A stretch of 64,000 nt of DNA, from NCBI RefSeq assembly GCF_038452275.1, contig NZ_CP141643.1:868001-932000 (forward strand), written 5' to 3'. The DNA is from Corynebacterium sp. BD556. Lineage in GTDB: Bacteria > Actinomycetota > Actinomycetes > Mycobacteriales > Mycobacteriaceae. The translations under genes and the position numbers were made by a program. Position 1 is the stretch's first letter. Each line of letters begins with the position of its first letter. A model generated the notes under the pieces. That model was not told the DNA's origin. It worked only from the letters and a program-made list of their open reading frames with translations, and ran no database searches. Positions 38,759 through 47,788 of this stretch are shown here, piece by piece.

Positions 38759-39754
38759 ATGACCCAAGCGGATCTGGCACAGGCAGCCGGCAACGAGGAG
38801 GCGGTCGACCAAGGCAGTCGCCGCAACCAGACGAACGACAATCCCTCCGCGGATCTCGTTCGTGTTTATCTCAATGGCATCGGCAAAACGGCGCTGCTGA
38901 GTGCCGAGGAGGAAGTTGAGCTAGCTCAACAGATCGAAGTTGGTCTTTACGCCCAACACCTTCTTGATGATCCGGACATTAAACTTACCCGTGCCCGTAA
39001 GCGCGACTACAAAATTTTAGCCAAACAAGGCCGCAAGGCCCGCGCCCACCTCCTGGAGGCGAACCTGCGTCTGGTGGTTTCGTTGGCGAAGCGCTACACC
39101 GGCCGCGGCATGCCGTTGCTCGACCTGATTCAGGAAGGCAACCTTGGGCTCATCCGTGCAATGGAGAAGTTCGATTACGCCAAAGGTTTCAAGTTCTCCA
39201 CCTACGCAACCTGGTGGATCCGTCAGGCGATTACCCGCGGAATGGCAGACCAGTCGCGCACTATCCGCCTGCCCGTCCACCTTGTTGAGCAGGTAAACAA
39301 GCTCTCGCGCATCCGCCGCGAAATGTACCAATCCCTCGGCCGCGAACCCACGAACGAGGAGCTGTCGGAGGAATCCGGCATCGAGGAGAGCAAAATTGAG
39401 ATGTTGTTGCGCCAGTCCCGCGACCCGGTGAGCTTGGACATGCCGGTGGGTGCGGACGAGGAGGCTCCCCTGGGAGACTTCATTGAGGATGCTGAGGCCA
39501 CGGACGCGGAGGATGCGGTTGTCTCCACCCTGCGCCATGACGACATTCAGGACATCATTAACGGGCTTGAGCGGCGGGAGCAGGACGTGATCCGCCTGCG
39601 CTACGGCCTCGACGACGGTGTGCCCCGCACCCTCGACCAGATTGGGCGCGAATTTGGTTTGTCGCGTGAGCGTGTGCGCCAAATTGAGCGCGAGGTAATG
39701 GCCAAGTTGCGCGTCGGCGAGCGCGCCGACCGTCTTCGTGACTACGCGCTTTAA
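38759..39754 (+). CDS. sigB: RNA polymerase sigma factor SigB (primary-like group 2)
   Basis: A 331-residue sigma-70 factor lacking the long N-terminal extension of SigA. Region 1.2 is [11 protein letters not shown], region 2 has [17 protein letters not shown] and [13 protein letters not shown], and region 4 ends with [15 protein letters not shown]. In corynebacteria SigB acts in stress and transition phase and sits just upstream of dtxR, as here. The ATG at 38759 has AGGAGG 9 nt upstream. An in-frame start at 38702 is unsupported. Confidence 0.96.
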   Translation: MTQADLAQAAGNEEAVDQGSRRNQTNDNPSADLVRVYLNGIGKTALLSAEEEVELAQQIEVGLYAQHLLDDPDIKLTRARKRDYKILAKQGRKARAHLLEANLRLVVSLAKRYTGRGMPLLDLIQEGNLGLIRAMEKFDYAKGFKFSTYATWWIRQAITRGMADQSRTIRLPVHLVEQVNKLSRIRREMYQSLGREPTNEELSEESGIEESKIEMLLRQSRDPVSLDMPVGADEEAPLGDFIEDAEATDAEDAVVSTLRHDDIQDIINGLERREQDVIRLRYGLDDGVPRTLDQIGREFGLSRERVRQIEREVMAKLRVGERADRLRDYAL

Positions 39755-39779
39755 AAATAGTTCCCTCTCCGGGCGTCGC

Positions 39780-39807
39780 GTTTGGGCCCATACAGCGGGC
39801 CCAAAAC
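39780..39807. terminator. Hairpin between sigB and dtxR
   Basis: A perfect 9-bp stem TTTGGGCCC/GGGCCCAAA with a 7-nt loop begins 26 nt after the sigB stop. It lacks a following T tract, so termination may be partial. Confidence 0.55.
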
Positions 39808-39934
39808 ACGGCCTCCGTTTTCCACCTCGAGTACGATAGGCTGTGCCTTTTCTTAAGTTTCGTTTGATTGGCCCCGCTCGGAAGGCACGCCTTATCTTTC
39901 GGGCCCGGCGGTTTTACAGGTAAGGATGACCCGC

Positions 39935-40624
39935 GTGCGTGATCTTGTAGACACAACTGAGATGTATCTCCGGACCGTGTATGAACTGGAGGAAGAAGGA
40001 ATTGTGCCGCTTCGCGCCAGAATCGCGGAGAGGCTGGATCAGTCGGGGCCGACGGTGTCGCAGACTGTAGCCCGCATGGAACGTGCCGGACTTATCGTCG
40101 TCGAAGAAGACCGCTCACTATCTTTGACCGAAGCTGGCCGCGAACGCGCTACCGCCGTGATGCGCAAGCACAGACTCGCTGAGCGCCTTTTGACCGACAT
40201 TCTTCAGCTCGACTTAGACCAAGTCCATGACGAGGCGTGCCGCTGGGAACACGTCATGAGTGAGGACGTAGAAAAGCGCCTTGTCGCCGTACTCGATGAC
40301 CCGACCCGCTCCCCTTTCGGCAACCCAATTCCTGCGCTCGACCTTCTCGGAGTCACCGGCGCCGTCGAGCTAAATCAAGGTGTGCGCTCCTGCGACATTG
40401 ACTTAAGCGAGCCGGTTGAGGTGACTGTGGTGCAGATGAGCGAGATTTTGCAGCTCGACCGCGCTCAATTCGGCGCCCTTAACAACGCAGGAGTCGGCGC
40501 CGGGACCACCGTGACCCTCCACGCCGGCGACAACGAAGGCGATATCGACCTTCACACCCAGGCCGGCACCACCGTCACCGTACGCGCAGAGCTCACCCAC
40601 GCGCTGCGTGTCGATGTGAAGTAG
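39935..40624 (+). CDS. dtxR: Iron-dependent transcriptional regulator DtxR
   Basis: A 229-residue metal-dependent repressor of iron uptake genes. The N-terminal winged helix, dimerisation/metal domain and C-terminal SH3-like domain are all present. Starting from GTG at 39935, ligands fall at Met10, Cys102, Glu105, His106 and His79, Glu83, His98, the same numbers as in C. diphtheriae DtxR. AAGGA lies 8 nt before this GTG, so the ATG 9 nt earlier is rejected. It follows sigB as in relatives, but galE does not follow it. Confidence 0.96.
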   Translation: MRDLVDTTEMYLRTVYELEEEGIVPLRARIAERLDQSGPTVSQTVARMERAGLIVVEEDRSLSLTEAGRERATAVMRKHRLAERLLTDILQLDLDQVHDEACRWEHVMSEDVEKRLVAVLDDPTRSPFGNPIPALDLLGVTGAVELNQGVRSCDIDLSEPVEVTVVQMSEILQLDRAQFGALNNAGVGAGTTVTLHAGDNEGDIDLHTQAGTTVTVRAELTHALRVDVK

Positions 40625-41230
40625 TTGTCATCTTTTGCCCCTTTCTCAACATAAAGGCAGCACGTGGAGCTATTCCACGGGCTGCCCGCACGCCCCAACT
40701 GCTTGTTTCTCAGCAGTGCGAACTTGATCGTGCCAGCTCCTCGGAGTCCGCGCGCCACGTCAACGGCACCGTCGCGGCCCAGGTGGGCGATCTAAAGCGT
40801 TGGGGTGCCACAAAAGCCAGCGAGTCGCTCGCGGATCAACGCCGCGACATCAACCGAGACGGCGGCGCGTTTTATAGCATCCATGCCCACATATGCTTGC
40901 GCAATAGCCGTTTCTTAGCCCGGTGCCTACTGGGCGTGAAGTAGCCCTCGGCGTGAAGTAGCCCTCGGCGTGGCTGGAAGTGCCCGGCGGTTTTCCCCCA
41001 CAGCTTCATGCTTGGTCTGTGGCACATGAGTGTTGTACACACCCATGATGTGCCCCTCACAGCCCTTAAGGGGGCGGCGAAGCTGCAAAAAGACTTCCCC
41101 ATCAGCACCGGCCGCACCTTTTTGCACAAGGAGGCCACGTGCTGGACGGCTTCAACCAACTGGAGTTTCAGCTTTCACGACACACGCACGGGCTCCGCGC
41201 GGCGAGCTCGACTAACTTTCCCAGCTGCAC
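40625..41230. other. Gene-poor stretch at the usual galE position
   Basis: 606 nt without a convincing gene. On the plus strand an open frame without a good start (about 40652-40943) reads as a plausible soluble helical protein ending in LLGVK. On the minus strand short frames overlap a 17-bp tandem repeat. In C. glutamicum and C. diphtheriae galE follows dtxR. No galE-like motif (such as GGAGYIG) was found in either strand. Confidence 0.6.
40933..40966. repeat. 17-bp tandem repeat, two copies
   Basis: GGCGTGAAGTAGCCCTC occurs twice in direct succession, followed by a partial third copy (GGCGTGG). It lies inside the gene-poor stretch after dtxR. Confidence 0.85.
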
Positions 41231-42337
41231 TTAGTTCAGGTCAGCCCATACGTCCAGGGGGGCGACACGCACAAACTCAAGGAACTCTTTTGCTTTTCCC
41301 GAGTGGATGAGCGTAACGAGCATTTCCGAAAGAGTGTGCCCGGCTACCTCCTCCTGAGCACAAACAAGCGCCGCGACCGCCCATGTTGTCAGCCCCCTGT
41401 CCGCCGCGATGATGGCCCACAAGCACAATGAATTGGCCCGGATAAGCCCTGTGTAGGTTTTCGCAATGCCGAGAAAAAGCCGCGCCGCAGTCAAAGGCGC
41501 GTGCAAGGCGTCGTGCATGAGGGCGTCGCGAAGCAAGCTTCTGGAAAGCAGAGTCGCTAGCTGGAAAAGCTCATCTTCCTCGCCCCTGAGCGCTCCGCGC
41601 TGCGTTTGATCCCACGGGCTGAGAATTGGCCGCGGTTGACCAGAGTGCAAAAGAGCACAAACGTCCTCGACGACCTGCTTGAGATCTCTGTCACCGCCTT
41701 TGATTCGCCTCCACATTTCGCTGGCGCGCATCTGCGCTAAGTTTTGCAGCCAGTTTTGGTTTTCGGCTTCTTCCTCGTTTGCGGGATCCAGCCGGTCGAA
41801 AAAGCGAAACGTGTCTTCTCGCTCCAGTTCAGGAAGCGCCCCATTTTCATGCAACGGCCTCATCGCCGGAGAAGCCATGACGGAAGACACAGTTCCGCCA
41901 ATCCATTCCTGTCTCCACGCCGGCGGGATCACTCCCACCTCAGAGCCGAAAATGACCTTGTAGGGCGTGCCGGTGGAGATCTCGGAGACGTGCCAGCAGG
42001 CGTTGATAAGGGGCACAGCGCACGTTCGCCCAGCTTCGTAAAGCGCGTCTATCGCCTGAGTAGCTAAAAGTGAGTCGGGGATTTTGGTGATTACCACCGC
42101 GAAGAAAAAGACACAGTCCCCCAGAGGCAAAAGATGGATGTCTGCGCACAGGTTGGCGGCGTGGGAAAGATCCACACGCAACACCGGCCCCAAGACAACC
42201 CGCGAAGAATCTTCAGTGGGGCACAACCCCAGCAGCACCACTGACTCTTGCGGATAGAATCCAAGAATCCCCGGCAAAGATGCAATAATTTCCGATGGTC
42301 CGGTCAAATTGTCATGAGTGTCATAGTTTGTATCCAT
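41231..42337 (-). CDS. DUF4192 family protein
   Basis: A 368-residue protein of the actinobacterial DUF4192 family. The opening LTGPSEIIASLPGILGFYPQESVVLLGL is diagnostic. The C-terminal half is helical with Trp and Leu-rich repeats (LCLWAIIAADRGLTTWAVAALV). Function unknown. It keeps its place near dtxR seen in C. glutamicum, although galE is missing. Divergent from the PAC2 gene. Confidence 0.88.
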   Translation of the reverse strand: MDTNYDTHDNLTGPSEIIASLPGILGFYPQESVVLLGLCPTEDSSRVVLGPVLRVDLSHAANLCADIHLLPLGDCVFFFAVVITKIPDSLLATQAIDALYEAGRTCAVPLINACWHVSEISTGTPYKVIFGSEVGVIPPAWRQEWIGGTVSSVMASPAMRPLHENGALPELEREDTFRFFDRLDPANEEEAENQNWLQNLAQMRASEMWRRIKGGDRDLKQVVEDVCALLHSGQPRPILSPWDQTQRGALRGEEDELFQLATLLSRSLLRDALMHDALHAPLTAARLFLGIAKTYTGLIRANSLCLWAIIAADRGLTTWAVAALVCAQEEVAGHTLSEMLVTLIHSGKAKEFLEFVRVAPLDVWADLN

Positions 42338-42697
42338 ACCTGAGTTGGACTTTTGGCTCTCCAGCGTGGTTCCCTAGCAGGTGGCTTCACAAACCCTCAC
42401 ACGGATGCATTCCCCGTCAATTCTGTGGATAAAGCACGCTAGTCCACAGGCCAGACACACCCCAGTGGCGGCACCGGAGAAAGCACGGCAAAATGAGAGT
42501 TTTCCGGTGGGAATGTTTAGGGCTCACACCCCGTTGAACGGGATACATATTCATCGCCTTCCTTCAGGTGCGCGCATGGCCGCCCGCGTCGGATCCGCAC
42601 CTTGCGCCCAGACTCAGGCACAGTGGGAAGGTGCGCGGCTGATCCCGCGCGCCGTGGGGAAAGCTCCCCGCGGGACGAGTTTTTCGGAGGTTGAGAC
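42338..42697. other. Divergent intergenic region between DUF4192 and PAC2 genes
   Basis: 360 nt without a supportable gene. It holds the upstream regions of both genes. A TTGAAC followed by an A/T-rich ATACATATTC near 42535-42555 is the best plus-strand promoter candidate. A terminator-like hairpin lies at its right end. Confidence 0.5.
42652..42684 (+). terminator. Terminator-like hairpin in the PAC2 gene leader
   Basis: CCGTGGGGA (42652-42660) pairs with TCCCCGCGG (42665-42673) with one G-T pair and a 4-nt loop, then GACGAG and TTTTT. It ends just before the ribosome-binding site GGAGG of the PAC2 gene. It may end upstream transcription or act as an attenuator. Confidence 0.55.
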
Positions 42698-43792
42698 ATG
42701 TCGCAGCACGATCGACACATGTACGAATTGGAGTACCCAACTCCCAACGTGCGCAGGAGTGGTTCGACAGGCCCTTGCCTCATCGTCGCTATGCAGGGCT
42801 ACGCCGACGCAGGCCACGCTGTGGAGTCCGCAGCCGACCATCTGAAAATCGCCCTCGAATCCCATCCTGTGGCAACCTTCAGTAACGACGAGCTGATCGA
42901 CTACCGCTCCCGCCGCCCGACGGTGACCATGGCCGAACACGAAATCACGAAGATGGATTCGCTGCAGTTGGACATCCGCGTGCTGCGCGACACCAATGGC
43001 ACTCCCTTCCTGTTACTCTCCGGCCCAGAGCCTGATCTGCGGTGGGAAGCTTTTAGCGACGCAGTCGCTGATCTTGTGGAGCGGTTCGACGTGGAGAAAA
43101 CCATTTGTCTCTACGCGGCGCCAATGGGAGCGCCCCACACCCGCCCCCTGGTTGTTTCCGCTCACGGCAACGACCCAAGCCTCGTCGGCCAAATGTACAC
43201 CTTCGACGGAATGCTTTCGGTGCCGGGCTCGGCCGCAATCATGATCGAGCGCAAGCTGCACGACAGGGGCCGGTCGGTGGCCGGTTTCACCGCCCACGTG
43301 CCTCATTACGTAGCGGCCTCGCCCTACCCGCAGGCGACATACCAACTGCTGCAGTCGATTTCCGACGCCACCTCACTCGGTTTTCCTTTGCGGGCACTGG
43401 AAGCAGACATGCGCCGCGTCGCGGAGCAGCTCAGAGAGCAAACTGCTTCCTCCGAAGAAATCTCGCACGTCGTCTCTGCACTTGAGCAGCATTACGACCG
43501 GGAGATGGAGCAGTATCGGGAGCGTCATCCCAACGCCATGATGCCCGGCGAGGCGCAAACCCCCTCCGGTGAGGAAATCGGCGAAGCCTTCGAGAACTTC
43601 CTTGCCGCGATCGAAGACCGTGACAGGGACCGGGGCCGCACGAAGCCCGACTCTCGGAGCCTGCCTTACGACGAATCGACGAGCGAGCGTCTCAGCCGCC
43701 ACTACGACATCGGCAGCGACGTGGAACCTGCTTCTGAAGATTCCGAGTCTCAAGGTTTTGACGCCGAAGATTCCGACACAAGCGAGGATTAG
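42698..43792 (+). CDS. PAC2 family protein
   Basis: A 364-residue protein with the PAC2 fold, related to proteasome-assembly chaperones. Typical segments are LIVAMQGYADAGHAVESA near residue 29, LLLSGPEPDLRWEAF near residue 104 and PLVVSAHGNDP near residue 150. A C-terminal coiled-coil (LEQHYDREMEQYRE) and an acidic Asp/Glu/Ser tail follow. Corynebacteria usually lack the 20S proteasome, so its job is unclear. The ATG has GGAGG 7 nt upstream. Confidence 0.9.
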   Translation: MSQHDRHMYELEYPTPNVRRSGSTGPCLIVAMQGYADAGHAVESAADHLKIALESHPVATFSNDELIDYRSRRPTVTMAEHEITKMDSLQLDIRVLRDTNGTPFLLLSGPEPDLRWEAFSDAVADLVERFDVEKTICLYAAPMGAPHTRPLVVSAHGNDPSLVGQMYTFDGMLSVPGSAAIMIERKLHDRGRSVAGFTAHVPHYVAASPYPQATYQLLQSISDATSLGFPLRALEADMRRVAEQLREQTASSEEISHVVSALEQHYDREMEQYRERHPNAMMPGEAQTPSGEEIGEAFENFLAAIEDRDRDRGRTKPDSRSLPYDESTSERLSRHYDIGSDVEPASEDSESQGFDAEDSDTSED

Positions 43793-43830
43793 CGCCGGGC
43801 ATGTCGGGGGTCTTCGCTACGGTAGGTAGC

Positions 43831-46374
43831 GTGACTCTCGCCGCTTTGCTCCCTGACCTCGACGACGTCCCCGAAAGCCTCTTTGATGAGGTTGTGTGGG
43901 ACACTTTCACCGCGTGGACCGCACAGCGCGGTATATCGCTGTACCCGGCGCAGGAGGAAGCCTCGCTGGCGCTTTTGACGGGTGACAACGTCATCCTCGC
44001 CACGCCGACGGGATCGGGAAAGTCGATGGTGGCAAACGCCGCCCACTTCTTCGCCCTGGCGCGCGGGCAGCGTTCCTTTTACACCGCCCCCATTAAGGCG
44101 CTGGTTAGCGAGAAGTTCTTTGCCCTGTGTGAGATTTTCGGGGCGGAAAACGTCGGCATGATGACGGGTGATGCCACAGTTAACGGTAACGCGCCCATCA
44201 TTGCGGCGACCGCTGAGATTGTGGCTAACATTGCCCTGCGTGAGGGCCGTAATTCTTCGGTCGATCAGGTGGTGATGGACGAGTTCCACTACTATTCCGA
44301 GCCCGACCGTGGGTGGGCGTGGCAAGTGCCCCTATTGGAGCTGCCGAAGGCACAGTTTTTGCTGATGTCCGCCACGCTGGGTGACACCGAGTGGCTTGAG
44401 GAGGATCTCACTAAGCGCACCGGCAGGAAAACCACGTTTGTTGGCGGGTCCACGCGCCCGGTTCCCCTCGATTTCGAGTATGTCTTCTCCCCTGTGCACG
44501 ACACCATAGAGCAATTGCTTGCTGATAAAAAGGCCCCGATTTACGTGGTCCATTTCTCTCAACGCGAGGCCAGCGAAAGAGCGCAGGCTTTGACGAGCAT
44601 CAACATCATCTCCAAAGAGGAAAAGGAGCGCATCGCCGCAGAGATCGGTGATTTCCGCTTCACCACCACCTTCGGGAAAGCTTTGTCTAAGCTTCTTCGC
44701 CGCGGCATCGGTGTCCACCACGCAGGTATGCTTCCCAAGTATCGCAGGCTGGTTGAGCGTCTTTCACAGGCAGGTTTGCTGAAGGTCATTTGTGGCACCG
44801 ACACCCTCGGGGTGGGCATTAATGTTCCCATCCGCACGGTGCTTTTCACTGGGCTGGCCAAGTTTGACGGCAACCGCCAGCGCATCTTGAAGTCCCGGGA
44901 GTTTCACCAAATCGCGGGCCGCGCAGGCCGCGCCGGTTACGATACCGAGGGGTTTGTGGTCGTCGAGGCACCCGAGCACGAGATTGAAAACGCCAAGCTG
45001 CGCCGCCGGGCCGGCGACGACCCGAAGAAGTTGAAAAAGGTTCGCAAAAAGTCGGCGCGTGACGGGGAGGTTTCCTGGTCGGAGAAGACCTTCCAGCGTT
45101 TGACCACCGCCGAGCCGGAGGAGCTGAGCAGCCAGTTCCGTGTGAGTAATTCCATGTTGCTCAACGTGATCGCTCGGCCTGGCGACGGCTACGAGCACAT
45201 GAAACACCTGCTGCGCACCAACCACGACACCCGCGCCAAGCAAAACCGGGATATTCTCACGGCCGTGGAATTGTTCCGCGGTTTGGTCAACGCTCAGGTC
45301 GTCGAACGCACTCCGGATTCGCCGGCTATGCGTCCGTACACGTTGACCAAAGAGCTTGACCGGGACTTCGCTCTCAACCAACCTTTGTCTCCTTTTGCTT
45401 TGGCTTTCCTCACGCTGCTTGATCCAGAGTCGTCGACCTACACCCTCGACGTCATTTCCACCTTCGAGGCGATTCTCGACGACCCCCGTCAGATGTTGCA
45501 GGCGCAGCAAAGCGCCGCCCGCAGCGAAAAGATCGCCGCGCTGAAGGCTGACGGCGTTGACTACACCGAACGCATGGCTGTTGTTGAGGACATTTCCCAC
45601 CCAATGCCCCTCCAGGACGAGCTCGAGGAGGCTTTCGAGACTTTTTCCAAGGGCAACCCGTGGGCCCGCGAGTTTGAGTTGCGCCCGAAATCGGTCGTGC
45701 GCGACATGATTGAACACGCGATGACCTTCTCGGATGTCATCGCCACTTACGGGTTGGCACGGTCGGAGGGGGTGATTTTGCGCTACCTCACTGATGCGTG
45801 GCGTACCCTGTCGCACTCCGTGCCGGATTCTTACCTCAACGAGGAACTTGAGGACATCATTGTTTGGTTGGGTGAGCTCATCCGCCAAGTGGACTCCTCG
45901 CTGATTGACGAGTGGGCGCACATGGCAGACGAGAACTCCCCGATCTCACAAGAAGCCCTCGATCGAGAACTCGCTTTCGGGGTGGAGGACCCAACAGCAC
46001 TGACAGCGAACCGGCGGGCCTTCCGCGTTATGGTGCGCAACTACTTCTTCCGCATGGTGGAACTGTTCGCGTTCGAAAAGGAGGAAGCTTTGGACACCAT
46101 GCTCCTCTACTTGGAGCCGGCGGATCGACCGGACTGGCCTGCGGCCATGGACGATTACTTCGACGAATACGATGAGCTAGTCACCGGCCCGGATGCCCGC
46201 GGCCCGGAGTTCTTCCGCATTAACGACGAGTCTGGGCGCCTGTGGCAGGTCACCCAGATTTTCAAGGACCCGGAGGGTGAGAACTCCTTCCGCTTGGCGG
46301 GTGTGGTCGACCTCGACGCCTCCGACGAAGCGGGCGAGGTGCGTTTGAGTTCTTTAGAGATCGTGCAGCGCTAA
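43831..46374 (+). CDS. DEAD/DEAH-box RNA helicase with DUF3516-type C-terminus (Ski2-like)
   Basis: An 847-residue SF2 helicase. Motif I is ATPTGSGKS near residue 58, motif II DEFHYY, motif III LLMSATLGD and motif VI QIAGRAGRAGYD. The long C-terminal part (residues 430-847) is of the DUF3516 type found in actinobacteria. The GTG at 43831 fits a leaderless start, with TACGGT 7 nt upstream. A frame-extending ATG at 43801 is less likely. It lies 38 nt after the PAC2 gene, but probably has its own promoter. Confidence 0.93.
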   Translation: MTLAALLPDLDDVPESLFDEVVWDTFTAWTAQRGISLYPAQEEASLALLTGDNVILATPTGSGKSMVANAAHFFALARGQRSFYTAPIKALVSEKFFALCEIFGAENVGMMTGDATVNGNAPIIAATAEIVANIALREGRNSSVDQVVMDEFHYYSEPDRGWAWQVPLLELPKAQFLLMSATLGDTEWLEEDLTKRTGRKTTFVGGSTRPVPLDFEYVFSPVHDTIEQLLADKKAPIYVVHFSQREASERAQALTSINIISKEEKERIAAEIGDFRFTTTFGKALSKLLRRGIGVHHAGMLPKYRRLVERLSQAGLLKVICGTDTLGVGINVPIRTVLFTGLAKFDGNRQRILKSREFHQIAGRAGRAGYDTEGFVVVEAPEHEIENAKLRRRAGDDPKKLKKVRKKSARDGEVSWSEKTFQRLTTAEPEELSSQFRVSNSMLLNVIARPGDGYEHMKHLLRTNHDTRAKQNRDILTAVELFRGLVNAQVVERTPDSPAMRPYTLTKELDRDFALNQPLSPFALAFLTLLDPESSTYTLDVISTFEAILDDPRQMLQAQQSAARSEKIAALKADGVDYTERMAVVEDISHPMPLQDELEEAFETFSKGNPWAREFELRPKSVVRDMIEHAMTFSDVIATYGLARSEGVILRYLTDAWRTLSHSVPDSYLNEELEDIIVWLGELIRQVDSSLIDEWAHMADENSPISQEALDRELAFGVEDPTALTANRRAFRVMVRNYFFRMVELFAFEKEEALDTMLLYLEPADRPDWPAAMDDYFDEYDELVTGPDARGPEFFRINDESGRLWQVTQIFKDPEGENSFRLAGVVDLDASDEAGEVRLSSLEIVQR

Positions 46375-46461
46375 GCGCCTTTTTCTCTCGCTTCGGTTCG
46401 TCTCGTGTTTGCGTCTACCCCGATAGAATGTTGGGCATCAAAAGTATGTCAGGAGGGAAAG

Positions 46462-47709
46462 ATGTCTCGCGCTGTTGTCATTGGTGCCGGCATGACCGGG
46501 TTGTCCACGGCCTGGCACCTGCAGGAGTACGGCTTCGACGTTGAGGTAATAGATCGCGTCGGTGTTGCTGCGGGTTCGTCCTGGGGAAATGCTGGGTGGT
46601 TGGCGCCGGGCAAGACTATCCCGCTGGCTAACAAAAGTTTGTGGGCCTATGGTCCGACGGCATTGTTTGACCCCCACGCCGCCTTGCACGTTCCGCTGCG
46701 GGTGGATATGAGATTGTGGGGGTTCGTCGCCGAGTTCATGGCGCACGCCACTTCGCGTGCCTGGGATAAGACCATGGCCAGTTTGACTCCCGCCGATCTG
46801 GAATCGCTTCACGCCTTCGACGAGTTGATCGACAATGGTGTCAAGGCTGAGACACATCACGCCCCTTTCATCATTGGCTTTGAAAATGATTCTCAGTCGC
46901 GGGGCTTTTTGGCCGAAGTTGAGGGCACTATCCGTCACGGACAGGAGATCCCCTTCGAGCGTGTTTCCCTCGATGAGGCACGTGAGCTTGCCCCAATGTT
47001 GTCAGATAGTCTCACGACCATCTACAAGATGGGTAAGCAGCGCTACATTGAGCCGGACGCTTTTTGCCAGGCGATCGCCAACGCTGTTGAGTATCGCGGC
47101 GGCACGTTCTCCACCGGTGTGGAAGTGGTGCGGATTACCTCGACCCGCAAGCCTGCCGTGGAATTGTCCAGTGGGGAGTCGTTGTCGGCCGATGTGGTGG
47201 TGATAGCCACCGGTGCGTGGATGCCGGAGTTGGCCAAACCCTTGGGTGTGACCACCCGAATTCAGGCTGGTCGTGGGTATTCCTTTAGCGTTGAGACTGA
47301 CAACCCGGCGACCTGCCCAGTGTACCTGCCAAATATTAAGGTGGCCTGCACGCCTTATAACGGTCGCTTCCGGGTTGCCGGAACGATGGAGTTTCTCCAT
47401 CCGGATGAGTCTTTCCAGCCTCGTCGCGTGGAATCTATCATTCACAACACCAGGCCGCTGTTTCGCGGTGTCGACTGGGGCAGCCGCCGAGATGAGTGGG
47501 TTGGTTCTCGTCCCGTTACCCCCGACGGCTTACCGCTGGTCGGGGCGACGAGGGCGCCCAATGTTTTTACCAATGGTGGCCACGGTATGTGGGGGATCGT
47601 GCTCGGCCCTGTTTCGGGCAAGCTTTTGGCAAAGCAGATTGCAACTGGAGAAGTCGATCCGATCCTGCGGCCTTTCAACCCGTTGCGTGGTAGGTTCACC
47701 AATTTTTGA
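46462..47709 (+). CDS. FAD-dependent oxidoreductase, D-amino acid dehydrogenase (DadA-like) family
   Basis: A 415-residue DAO-fold flavoprotein. The dinucleotide-binding motif VVIGAGMTGLSTAWHL is at residues 5-20, with the Glu/Asp of the second strand in VEVIDRVG. The C-terminal VTPDGLPLVGATRAPNVFTNGGHGMWGI matches DadA and glycine-oxidase-like enzymes. It probably oxidises D-amino acids. Whether it passes electrons to quinone or makes H2O2 is not visible. AGGAGG precedes the ATG. oxyR follows after 79 nt. Confidence 0.88.
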   Translation: MSRAVVIGAGMTGLSTAWHLQEYGFDVEVIDRVGVAAGSSWGNAGWLAPGKTIPLANKSLWAYGPTALFDPHAALHVPLRVDMRLWGFVAEFMAHATSRAWDKTMASLTPADLESLHAFDELIDNGVKAETHHAPFIIGFENDSQSRGFLAEVEGTIRHGQEIPFERVSLDEARELAPMLSDSLTTIYKMGKQRYIEPDAFCQAIANAVEYRGGTFSTGVEVVRITSTRKPAVELSSGESLSADVVVIATGAWMPELAKPLGVTTRIQAGRGYSFSVETDNPATCPVYLPNIKVACTPYNGRFRVAGTMEFLHPDESFQPRRVESIIHNTRPLFRGVDWGSRRDEWVGSRPVTPDGLPLVGATRAPNVFTNGGHGMWGIVLGPVSGKLLAKQIATGEVDPILRPFNPLRGRFTNF

Positions 47710-47760
47710 GGGTACTTGGGGCGGTTGCGGGGTCTCGATTCGCGGTTTTCCGCATCTTCA

Positions 47761-47787
47761 CCTATCGCCGTCAAGTACGGTGATAGG
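47761..47787 (+). promoter_or_regulatory. Candidate OxyR operator overlapping the oxyR promoter
   Basis: CCTATC-GC-CGT, five bases, then ACG-GT-GATAGG forms a 27-bp imperfect palindrome with one mismatched pair per arm of 11. It ends 1 nt before the oxyR ATG and contains the TACGGT -10 candidate. The layout fits autoregulation by a LysR-type protein. Confidence 0.55.
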
Positions 47788-47788
47788 C

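Noticed and set aside
40872..41159. Minus-strand 95-codon frame in the post-dtxR gap
   Set aside because: No family resemblance, no ribosome-binding site, and the frame includes the tandem repeat. Treated as noise in a gene-poor stretch.
42381..42845. 154-codon plus-strand frame overlapping the start of the PAC2 gene
   Set aside because: It overlaps the well-supported PAC2 gene in another frame and has no recognised features.
44764..45921. 385-codon minus-strand frame opposite the DUF3516 helicase
   Set aside because: Antisense shadow of a well-supported helicase.
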